A DNA stretch of 7,466 nucleotides from VGDP01 sp964530335 (GTDB lineage: Bacteria > Pseudomonadota > Alphaproteobacteria > SP197). The notes under the pieces were generated by a model. The model was not told the origin of the DNA, made no database searches, and saw only the letters and a program-made list of their open reading frames with translations. Positions within the stretch are counted from its first letter, which is position 1. Each line of letters starts with the position of its first letter. Shown piece by piece: positions 1 through 6,266 of this stretch. The stretch is from positions 1 to 7,466 of the forward strand of contig CAZGYG010000104.1 in assembly GCA_964530335.1 (NCBI GenBank). The letters are read 5' to 3'. Both the position numbers and the translations under genes were made by a program.

Positions 1-2048
1 TCGAACTTCAGGTTCGCGATGGCCTGGGCCAGCGCGGCCTCGGCCTCGGCGAGCGTCGCTTCCGCCAACTGCCAGTCGCGGTCCAGCTTCCCGAGTTCGG
101 CCTCCTGGGCGGTCAGCTTGGCCACATACTGCCGGGCGAGATCGCCCCCTTCCGGCACGCGCACCAGGTTTTCGCGGATGCGCGCCTGATCCTGGTACAG
201 CCGTTCGCCCTGCGCGCTCAGCCGCGCCAGCCGATTGCGCACGTCCTCGACGCCGTGGCGCAGCTCGACCAATTCGGCGAGCGCCTTGCGGGCCTCGGGT
301 TCGAGACCGTCCTGGTGCGCGAACAACTCGATCATGTCGGTGCCTACGTCGCCGATGGCGACGGATTCCCACAGCACGTGCTCGATCACGACCTCGATGG
401 TGCGTTCCTTGCCCGCCGCCAGGTCCACGGGCAGCCGGTAATCGGTGTCGGTCAGCTCGACCTCGTCCGCTTTCGGCTTCGCCAGATCCCAGCCGGGAGT
501 CCGCGGGTGCTCGATCACCACACGCCTGGCTTCGTTGGCCGGCGCGGCGATGCGGTAGGTCGTCGTCTGGCGTTCGATCGTCTCGATCTCGAACACCCCG
601 TCGTGGGCCTTGACCCTGCCGGTGACCTGATCGAAGCCGTCCTCGCGGTCGACGATCGTCTTCTGGTCGAGCGCGTAGGCGAGCATCCGGTCCTCACCCG
701 CGGGCAGGGCCGGGAACCGCGCGTCGCCGACGAACACCACCGCCCCGCGCTCGTCCTTCTCGTAGAGCGTGGCCACGCCCGGCGGCAGCGCCGCCGCGTC
801 CTTGTTGGTGACGCGCACGGCGGCAACGGGATGACGCGCATGACTGGCGGGCTGATAAAGCCCGATGCGGTCCATCGGCAACGCCGCCTGGACGATCGGG
901 ACCATCAGCGTCTCGCCGTCGCCGACGGTCACGGCCCCGGCGACGTGGAACACCACTTGGGTCGCCGCCTCGGCGCCGCCCATAGAGCTCGCGACCGCGA
1001 ACAGCTCGGCGGGCGCGGCTGGCGCCATCATCGGAGCGGCGGCCTCCTGCGCCACCATGTCCGCCAGCACTACCGACAGGTCGCTTTCGGCGTTCGCTCG
1101 CTTGCCCTGGACCTCGCCCTCGGTCTCGACGTCCCTGAGCCCGACCGTCCCTTGATCGAGGCGCGGCAGGATGCGCCCGGCCACCTCGACCGGAACCTCG
1201 GGACGAGCGACGAAGTAGGCTTCGTAGAGCGCCTGGCGGAAGGTCACCGGGTTGCCCGACACCAGGGTCAATTCGATGCCGTCCCACGGCCGGCCGCTCA
1301 GGTTCTCGACGTGGGCCCAGCCTTGGACACGGCCCTCGGCCTGCCCTTCGTCGGGCAGGACGACGCGGTACGACGCCTTCCACAACGGCACGCCCACGAC
1401 GTAGCCGACCGACACCTCGCGCTTCCCCTCGCCGTCGAGCACGACGCGGATCGTGCGCCGGTCGCGCACGCGGTGGGTGGCGACCGCGTCGAGCGCCGCC
1501 GCGACCTTGGCGCCCAGGTCCGCGTCCACGAACGTCACCCGGTCCGCGTCCTCGAGGATCGCCTGGGCCAGGCCCTCGTCGGTCACCAGGGTGACGCGGT
1601 GACGCTCCGTTGTCCCCTGACCGTCGAGCAGGACGACCGTCTCGGCCACCACCGACATCACCCGGCCCTTGAGCGTGCGGGCGCCGGCCAGCTCGACCTC
1701 GGCCCCCTGGAGCGCGGCCAGCAGCGTGGCCGGGGATCCGAGCGCGTCGCGGCCGAATGGCAGGTCGCGAAACGCGTGCTCCAGCGGTTCGCGCCCGGGC
1801 AGTTCGGCATGCCCCACGTTGCCGGCGGCGTCGAACACGACGATGCTCTTGAGGACGTCGTCGACCTGGTCGAGCGGCACGTCGAGCGCGAGCGAGGCGT
1901 CGCCCTCGACCGTGGCCCGGTATTCGAAATACCCGACGCCGCCGGTCGAAAGCACGACGCGCGCGAGCGCGAGCTCGCTCTCGGCGGCGCGCGTTCCGCC
2001 CGCCGCTAGGACGCCCAGAAGCGCCAAGACGAACACGACCCTCGACAT
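1..2048 (-). CDS. DUF4139 domain-containing exported protein (3' end cut by window edge)
   Basis: The minus-strand frame is open from an ATG at 2048 to the window edge, giving 682 complete codons without a stop. The first ~22 residues (MSRVVFVLALLGVLAAGGTR then AA) form a signal peptide with a likely AxA-type cleavage region, so the mature protein should be periplasmic or outer-membrane associated. The DUF4139 pattern is clear: a PLWKASYR motif around W223, then WAHVENLSGRPWDGIELTLV around W255, and a late GWDLAKPK stretch near residue 515. Residues ~595-680 are Glu/Arg/Leu/Ala-rich and predicted coiled coil, including QDQARIRENL, which is typical of this family's C-terminus. The last visible residues (LAQAIANLKF) look like a family terminus, so probably only a few codons are missing. 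A strong ribosome-binding site supports the start. Function is unknown in the family. It lies on the same strand as the hem operon but 114 bp away, so co-transcription is possible, not shown. Confidence 0.88.
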   Translation of the reverse strand, partial: MSRVVFVLALLGVLAAGGTRAAESELALARVVLSTGGVGYFEYRATVEGDASLALDVPLDQVDDVLKSIVVFDAAGNVGHAELPGREPLEHAFRDLPFGRDALGSPATLLAALQGAEVELAGARTLKGRVMSVVAETVVLLDGQGTTERHRVTLVTDEGLAQAILEDADRVTFVDADLGAKVAAALDAVATHRVRDRRTIRVVLDGEGKREVSVGYVVGVPLWKASYRVVLPDEGQAEGRVQGWAHVENLSGRPWDGIELTLVSGNPVTFRQALYEAYFVARPEVPVEVAGRILPRLDQGTVGLRDVETEGEVQGKRANAESDLSVVLADMVAQEAAAPMMAPAAPAELFAVASSMGGAEAATQVVFHVAGAVTVGDGETLMVPIVQAALPMDRIGLYQPASHARHPVAAVRVTNKDAAALPPGVATLYEKDERGAVVFVGDARFPALPAGEDRMLAYALDQKTIVDREDGFDQVTGRVKAHDGVFEIETIERQTTTYRIAAPANEARRVVIEHPRTPGWDLAKPKADEVELTDTDYRLPVDLAAGKERTIEVVIEHVLWESVAIGDVGTDMIELFAHQDGLEPEARKALAELVELRHGVEDVRNRLARLSAQGERLYQDQARIRENLVRVPEGGDLARQYVAKLTAQEAELGKLDRDWQLAEATLAEAEAALAQAIANLKF

Positions 2049-2052
2049 GCGA

Positions 2053-2060
2053 CCTCTCCC
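2053..2060 (-). promoter_or_regulatory. Ribosome-binding site of the DUF4139 gene
   Basis: The minus strand reads GGGAGAGG, ending 4 nt before the ATG at 2048; its GGGAG core is 7 nt from the start. It is the clearest Shine-Dalgarno sequence in the window and fixes the start, which also gives a well-formed signal peptide. Confidence 0.75.
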
Positions 2061-2085
2061 TATGCTCGGCCCGCGCTGACCATTG

Positions 2086-2123
2086 TGCCGGCGCCCATGG
2101 TGCCGGTGCCCATGGTGCCGGTG
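2086..2123. repeat. 15-bp tandem repeat, about 2.5 copies, in the hemY/DUF4139 spacer
   Basis: On the plus strand the unit TGCCGGYGCCCATGG occurs at 2086-2100 and 2101-2115, differing at one base, followed by a partial copy TGCCGGTG at 2116-2123. Each full unit contains the palindrome CCATGG. The array sits 38 to 75 bp upstream of the DUF4139 start codon, where leader or promoter elements would be expected. No convincing -35/-10 pair is visible. It may be a neutral slippage product in GC-rich DNA or a regulatory array; sequence alone does not decide. Confidence 0.7.
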
Positions 2124-2162
2124 AATATGTCCCGGCCGTGACCGCTCCGTGGCGGGATACGT

Positions 2163-3482
2163 TCAGCCCGGCGCGGCGATGAGCCCGTCGACGACAAGAA
2201 ACGAGAATTCGCGCCACTCGAGCGTGCCCGTCACGCCGCACGACGGGCACGCGGCGGACCAGGAGTCTCGGATGGCTCGGCACGCCTCGCATTGCCAGGT
2301 CGGATGCGGCGCGCCGGATGCCGCGGCGCGCTCCAGCCAGGCCCGCGCCGCCGCCGCGTCGTTGTTCTCGCCCAGCTCGATCGCGGCCAGGAGCCGGCAG
2401 GCGCGCGCCGGCGTTCGCCCGGTCTCGAGCGGGCGGAGCCAGCGCCGGGCCTCGCCCCACAGCCCGGCCGCGATCGCCGCGTCGGCCACGGCCAGGCGCG
2501 ATTCCACATGGTCCGGGTTGCGGCCTGCCAGGCGCTCCAGCCGCTTGAGGCGGGCAAGCGCGTCGGATTCCGCCGCCACGTAAAGCCGCGCGAGATCGGG
2601 GTGCGGCGACAGCGCCCAGGTCGCCTCGATCGCCTTGGCGGCCGCGCCGATCCGGCCTTCGGCGAGGTCGAGCTCGGCCAGGATCGCCGTGGTCGGGGCA
2701 AGGCCCGGCGCGAGCCTATGGGCGGCCCGCGCCCGTTCGAGCGCCGTCGCCGCGTCGCCCGCCCGCCTGGCCTCGAGCGCTTCGGCGGTGAGCAGGCTGG
2801 CGCGGCGGCGGTCGAGCCCGTCGCGCGGCAGCGCCTTGCGCTGGGCCGCCTCGCCGAGCGCCGCCTCGGCCGCGCGCCAATGACCCGCCTGGGCCTCGAG
2901 CTCGGCGATGGCGTTCAGCACCCACGGCGCCTTGGGCCTGAGCGCCTGGGCGCGCCGGGCGTAGCCGAGCGCCGCATCGAGATCGCCGGCGTTGCGCGCC
3001 TGTGCGGTCAGGCTGCGCAGCGCCAGGAACTCGGTCTCCGGATCGTCGAGCATGCGGCTGAACAGGCGGCGCGCCTCGGCGTCATCGCCGCCGGCCTGGG
3101 CCGATTGCGCCTCGATCAGCAGCGGCAGCGGGGAACCCCGCAGCAACGACGCGGCCCGCCGGCCGAGCCGACGCGCGGCCCGCGCATCGCCCGCCGCGAC
3201 CGCGATAAACCCATCGGTGAGCGCGCGGTAGCCCTGCTCCCGCCGGCTCTGCCCGCGCCGCCGCGCGAGCGCGACCGGACCGCGGCGCACCCAGCTTCCG
3301 GTCAGCGCGGTCAGCGCCGCGACCACGGCGAGCAGCACGGCCAGCAGCGCGAGCACGGCGACCGAGGCGCGCGCCTCCCAGCCCTCCCAGCGCAGCACGG
3401 CCGCGCCCGGGTGGTCGGCGAGCCAGGCGGCCGCGACCGCCGCTGCCGCGGCGATGACGACGAGCAGCACGAGCCGCGCCAC
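2163..3482 (-). CDS. hemY: HemY-type membrane-anchored TPR protein with C-terminal zinc ribbon
   Basis: The protein is 439 aa from a GTG start. Two hydrophobic helices (about residues 4-22 and 39-61) are separated by a short loop with LRWEGWEAR, the usual membrane hairpin of the HemY N-terminal domain. The conserved GYRALTDGFIAVAAGD region (84-99) follows, then LPLLIEAQSAQAGGDDAEA, and then Ala/Leu-rich helical pairs resembling TPRs to about residue 390. The tail carries a four-cysteine zinc ribbon, CEAC...CPSCG, with cysteines at 398, 401, 412 and 415. HemY of this type is an inner-membrane protein linked by operon position to late heme synthesis, with its exact role unsettled. It is not the Bacillus protoporphyrinogen oxidase also called HemY. 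The frame stays open far upstream, but that part overlaps the mitofilin gene antiparallel-free in another frame and has no family similarity. GTG at 3482 fits the HemY N-terminus, lies 5 bp after the upstream stop, and has a weak AAGG 10 nt ahead. Translational coupling is likely. Confidence 0.87.
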   Translation of the reverse strand: MARLVLLVVIAAAAAVAAAWLADHPGAAVLRWEGWEARASVAVLALLAVLLAVVAALTALTGSWVRRGPVALARRRGQSRREQGYRALTDGFIAVAAGDARAARRLGRRAASLLRGSPLPLLIEAQSAQAGGDDAEARRLFSRMLDDPETEFLALRSLTAQARNAGDLDAALGYARRAQALRPKAPWVLNAIAELEAQAGHWRAAEAALGEAAQRKALPRDGLDRRRASLLTAEALEARRAGDAATALERARAAHRLAPGLAPTTAILAELDLAEGRIGAAAKAIEATWALSPHPDLARLYVAAESDALARLKRLERLAGRNPDHVESRLAVADAAIAAGLWGEARRWLRPLETGRTPARACRLLAAIELGENNDAAAARAWLERAAASGAPHPTWQCEACRAIRDSWSAACPSCGVTGTLEWREFSFLVVDGLIAAPG

Positions 3483-3487
3483 GGCGT

Positions 3488-4591
3488 TCAGCCCTTGGCC
3501 GTCACGAGAGCAAGCGCGCGCGCCGCGAGCTCGTCGAGCGCGCGGTCGAGCGCGACGCGACGGCGCGCCTGCTCGAGCCATGCCGCCATGGGCGCGGCAT
3601 CGTCGAGAATGGTCACGGCCTCGGCGAGCGAGCCGGTGGCGAGCGCGGCCTCGGCGCGAGCCAGCCGCGCCTCCAGATCGTCGCCCTCGGCGTCGGGCCC
3701 GACCCGGCGGATCGTGATCAGGCCGCCGAGCCGATCGAGCGCGCGCCGGTACCAGGGCGCGTCGGGCGCCGAGACCGGGGCCAGCGCCGCGCTCAATGCC
3801 GCGTCGAACGACGCCCCGAGGTCGGCCACGGTCGGCACGCCGGTCGCGGCCAGTCCCTTGAGCTCGTCGAGGAGCGGGGCGATCACGGCATCCCCCGCCG
3901 CCACCGCCCCGAGCGCCTCGAGCGCCGCCGGGAACGGCTCGCGGCCGCGCGCGGCCTCGCGCAACTGGCCGACGGCCAGGACCAGCGCCGATTGCGGCGT
4001 CTCGTCGAGGCGTTGGGTCGCGGCGGAAACGGCGGCCTCGGTCGTGGCGGTGCGTGTGGCCAAATCGTCGAGGCGCGCGGCCAAGTCGTCGAGGCGGTCG
4101 TCGGTACTGTCGTCGATGCTGTCGTTGGGCATCGTCGGCGCCGTCGCGCCGGGCGCGGCCGACGCGAGCTCGGTCAACCGCCGGTCGAGGTCCAGGATGG
4201 CCTGCTCGACACCCTCCAACCGCGCCGCGAGCGCCGGGTCGGCGATGGGGGCAACCGCAAGCTCCGTAACCTCCGCTTCGAGCACGGCGATGCGCCCGTC
4301 GAGCACCACCAGATCGGCCGGCAGCGCGGGAATCGGGCGGGCGGCCAGCTCGTCGAGGCGATCCGCGAGCGGCGCGAGCCGCGCCTCGGTCAGGCTTTCG
4401 ATGCGGGCGAGCGCGGCGTAATAGCCGGCGGCGAGCCCGGCGATGGCTATGCCAGCCACGGCCGCGAGCAGCCACCGCCAGCGGCGCCGGCGCGGCTTGG
4501 ATTCCGCCGGGATTTCGCGCCACACCGGTTCGACCGGGTCTGGTTTGGCCGGGTCGGGCTGGGAATCGTGCGCTTCGTCGGGCGTGGTCAT
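3488..4591 (-). CDS. Mitofilin/Mic60-family inner-membrane protein (COG4223-like)
   Basis: The protein is 367 aa. A Pro/Asp-rich cytoplasmic N-terminus (1-33) is followed by a basic patch (RRRRWRW, 34-40), a single transmembrane helix (~40-60) and a long, probably periplasmic, helical region (~62-200) with coiled-coil character. That region includes the heptad pair RLDDLAARLDDLAT at 166-179. The C-terminal third has the conserved mitofilin-like pattern: GVPTVADLGASFDAALSAAL, then LDRLGGLITIRRVG, then a helical LARAEAALATGSLAEAV segment. In Alphaproteobacteria this protein is the homologue of mitochondrial Mic60, the MICOS subunit that shapes crista junctions. It is implicated in membrane curvature and in contacts with the outer membrane, and its gene typically sits in the hem cluster, as here. 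The start is ATG at 4591, 31 bp after the hemD stop, without a clear Shine-Dalgarno sequence. The family is well supported. The membrane-shaping role is inferred from homologues. Confidence 0.88.
   Translation of the reverse strand: MTTPDEAHDSQPDPAKPDPVEPVWREIPAESKPRRRRWRWLLAAVAGIAIAGLAAGYYAALARIESLTEARLAPLADRLDELAARPIPALPADLVVLDGRIAVLEAEVTELAVAPIADPALAARLEGVEQAILDLDRRLTELASAAPGATAPTMPNDSIDDSTDDRLDDLAARLDDLATRTATTEAAVSAATQRLDETPQSALVLAVGQLREAARGREPFPAALEALGAVAAGDAVIAPLLDELKGLAATGVPTVADLGASFDAALSAALAPVSAPDAPWYRRALDRLGGLITIRRVGPDAEGDDLEARLARAEAALATGSLAEAVTILDDAAPMAAWLEQARRRVALDRALDELAARALALVTAKG
4060..4100 (-). repeat. 21-bp imperfect tandem repeat inside the mitofilin gene
   Basis: Two near-identical 21-nt blocks (4060-4080 and 4081-4100) share the core TCGTCGAGGCG on the plus strand. 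In the gene they encode consecutive heptads RLDDLAA and RLDDLAT (residues 166-179), consistent with growth of the coiled coil by heptad duplication. The adjacent stretch to about 4130 is Asp/Ser-rich (NDSIDDSTDDRLDD). Confidence 0.6.
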
Positions 4592-4622
4592 CGCGCCAAG
4601 TTAGCCGCAACCGCCCGGCGCG

Positions 4623-5333
4623 TCATTTCCGAGTGTGGCGAGCCGGGCCGAGCGCATCCAACAAGGCAACCGTGTCCGGCCGGCGCGCGACTCGTACCCG
4701 GCGCCATTCCAGGGGCTTGGCCGCGTCCGCCACGGCGGCGCTGAGGCAGACCGCGTCGACCCGGCCGAGCGCCACCCCGGCCGAGCGCGCGAGCTTCAAG
4801 AACGTCGCCGCCGTGCGCGGCGAGAACAGGAGAACGGCGTCGATGCGCCCGGCTTCGAGCGCGGACCTTGCCGGCGCCGGCAGCTCGGACGCGGTAAGCG
4901 CCTCGTAGGCCACGGCGCGGCGCACCGTGAAGCCCAGCCGTTCCAGCCGCCCGGCCAGGTCGCCGGCGGTATCGCGCCCGGCCACGTGCACCAGCGTCCC
5001 GGCGCCCGGATCGAGGTTCCGGGCGAGGTCGGCGAGCGCGGCCACGTCGCCGCCGGCCACGCGCACGTCGGCGAAACCTTCGGACTTTGCCGCTTCGGCG
5101 CTAACCGGCCCGACCGCGAGCACCGGCACGTCGCGGCCTCGGGCGAGCCGGCCGAGCGCGCGCGCCCCGTTCGCGCTGGTCACCAGCACCGCCTGGACGC
5201 CGTCGAGCTCGAGGTTGACGGCCAACGGCCGGATGGTCAGAAGCGGCGCGACGATCGATTCGATGCCGCGTTCGGCCAGCGCGCGAACCAGTGGCTCGGC
5301 GTCGGCCTCGGGCCGGGTGACGAGAACGCGCAA
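4623..5333 (-). CDS. hemD: Uroporphyrinogen-III synthase
   Basis: This cytoplasmic enzyme closes the linear hydroxymethylbilane made by HemC into uroporphyrinogen III, inverting ring D. The protein is 236 aa, normal for the family. It opens with LRVLVTRPEADAEPLVRALAERG, the typical N-terminal strand and helix. LVTSANGARAL follows (~residues 47-57), then AVLLFSPRTAATFLKLA in the second lobe and a late AVCLSAAVADAAKPLEW stretch. HemD is poorly conserved, so assignment rests on these motifs plus its place directly after hemC. The frame is open up to an ATG at 5432, but that extension overlaps hemC and is unlike HemD. The only start that gives the usual N-terminus is TTG at 5333, 4 bp after the hemC stop. 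No good Shine-Dalgarno sequence is visible, so translation probably depends on coupling to hemC. Confidence 0.88.
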   Translation of the reverse strand: MRVLVTRPEADAEPLVRALAERGIESIVAPLLTIRPLAVNLELDGVQAVLVTSANGARALGRLARGRDVPVLAVGPVSAEAAKSEGFADVRVAGGDVAALADLARNLDPGAGTLVHVAGRDTAGDLAGRLERLGFTVRRAVAYEALTASELPAPARSALEAGRIDAVLLFSPRTAATFLKLARSAGVALGRVDAVCLSAAVADAAKPLEWRRVRVARRPDTVALLDALGPARHTRK

Positions 5334-5337
5334 GGCG

Positions 5338-6114
5338 TCAGGCCAAGGCGGCGAAGAAGGCGTCGCCGGCAACCGCGCGCAAATGCCGGCCCGCTTCGTC
5401 GCCGAGCGCCGCCGCGGAAGATGCCGGGCCACGGCGGGCGACGCGGTGATGAACCCTGCCGTCGGGCGTGACGATCAGCCCGACCAGTTCGATGACTTCG
5501 CCGTCGAGGGTGGCGAGCGCGGCGATCGGTGTCTTGCAACTGCCGTCGAGCGCGGCGAGGAACCCGCGTTCGGCCGCGACCGCGATGGCGCTCGGGCGGT
5601 CGTCGATCGCGCCGACGATGTCGCGCGCCGCCCCCTCCGCGCGCACGGCGACGCCGATCGCACCCTGGGCCACCGCCGGCAGCATCTCGTCCGGTTCGAG
5701 TATGGCGCTGGCCTGGTCGAGGATGCCGAGCCGGGCGAGCCCGGCGACCGCGAGCAGGGTGGCGTCGGCCTCGCCGCGCTGAATCTTGGCGAGCCTGGTG
5801 CCGACGTTGCCGCGCAGCGGCGCCACCCGAAGGTCGGGGCGATGCATCAGCACCTGGGCCGCGCGGCGCAGCGACGCGGTGCCGACCAGCGCGCCCGGCG
5901 GGAGGTCGGCGAGGCGGCTCACCCGGGCGATCAGGGCGTCGCGCGGATCGGCGCGCGGCAGCACGGCGCCGATCGCGATGCCGTCGGGCAGCCAGGTCGG
6001 CACGTCCTTCATCGAGTGCACGGCGGCGTCGATGCGCCCGTCGAGCAGCGCCTCGTCGATCTCCTTGGTGAACAGCCCCTTGCCGCCGATCGCGGCGAGC
6101 GTGCGGTCCTGGAT
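5338..6114 (-). CDS. hemC: Hydroxymethylbilane synthase (porphobilinogen deaminase), 5' end missing in gap
   Basis: This cytoplasmic enzyme polymerises four porphobilinogen units into hydroxymethylbilane. The 258 visible residues begin at IQDRTLAAIGGKGLFTKEID and include AVHSMKDVP, whose Asp (codon 6004-6006) is the catalytic aspartate. They also include GTASLRRAAQ and LRGNVGTRLAKI, the arginines that bind the growing chain, and LDGSCKTPIAA, whose Cys (codon 5536-5538) carries the dipyrromethane cofactor. All active-site elements in the visible part are intact. By comparison with E. coli HemC, about 45-50 N-terminal residues are lacking, including the RGSPLA-type region; these fall in the N gap. 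The 52 bases between the gap and tsaD do not encode that N-terminus in any minus frame. The gene is the first visible member of the hemC-hemD-mitofilin-hemY run and is divergent from tsaD. Confidence 0.95.
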   Translation of the reverse strand: MQDRTLAAIGGKGLFTKEIDEALLDGRIDAAVHSMKDVPTWLPDGIAIGAVLPRADPRDALIARVSRLADLPPGALVGTASLRRAAQVLMHRPDLRVAPLRGNVGTRLAKIQRGEADATLLAVAGLARLGILDQASAILEPDEMLPAVAQGAIGVAVRAEGAARDIVGAIDDRPSAIAVAAERGFLAALDGSCKTPIAALATLDGEVIELVGLIVTPDGRVHHRVARRGPASSAAALGDEAGRHLRAVAGDAFFAALA

Positions 6115-6214
6115 NNNNNNNNNNNNNNNNNNNNNNNNNNNNNNNNNNNNNNNNNNNNNNNNNNNNNNNNNNNNNNNNNNNNNNNNNNNNNNNNNNNNNN
6201 NNNNNNNNNNNNNN
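6115..6214. other. Assembly gap: exactly 100 N
   Basis: A run of exactly 100 N is the usual placeholder for a scaffold gap of unknown size. It removes the hemC start codon and most of the hemC/tsaD divergent promoter region. The missing hemC N-terminus alone needs roughly 140 bases, so the true gap is probably longer than 100. Confidence 0.95.
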
Positions 6215-6221
6215 GCACCCC

Positions 6222-6240
6222 GCCGTGGGCCTTGCACGGC
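6222..6240. other. Small inverted repeat upstream of tsaD
   Basis: GCCGTG at 6222-6227 pairs perfectly with CACGGC at 6235-6240 around a 7-nt loop, 26 bp before the tsaD ATG. It could be an operator half-site pair or a leader hairpin, but a 6-bp stem is easily found by chance in DNA this GC-rich. Confidence 0.3.
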
Positions 6241-6266
6241 CGGGCGGCGCGGCATCACATGTCGCC

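Noticed and set aside
255..2009. 584-codon open frame on the plus strand opposite the DUF4139 gene
   Set aside because: It is a low-complexity Arg/Asp/His/Val-rich shadow; the minus strand has a signal peptide, a ribosome-binding site and DUF4139 motifs.
694..2460. 588-codon minus-strand frame overlapping DUF4139 and the hemY 3' end
   Set aside because: It is Arg/Gly-rich without motifs, in another frame of recognised genes on the same strand, and spans their intergenic repeat.
2292..4421. 709-codon open frame on the plus strand opposite hemY and the mitofilin gene
   Set aside because: Its translation is Arg/Ala/Gly/Ser-rich with no family motifs. It is the antisense shadow of two well-supported minus-strand genes in very GC-rich DNA, where stops are rare.
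3483..4610. N-terminal extension of hemY to an ATG at 4610 (815 aa in total)
   Set aside because: The extension lies in a shadow frame of the mitofilin gene, is Arg/Ala/Gly-rich, and ends just where the HemY membrane hairpin begins.
5334..5432. N-terminal extension of hemD to an ATG at 5432
   Set aside because: It overlaps the hemC coding end and lacks HemD similarity; the conserved HemD start LRVLVTRP begins at 5333.
6225..6266. GTG start of tsaD at 6225
   Set aside because: The 14 extra residues (MGLARPGGAASHVA) are not part of the family; TsaD normally begins with the MxVLGIETSCDET motif at 6267.
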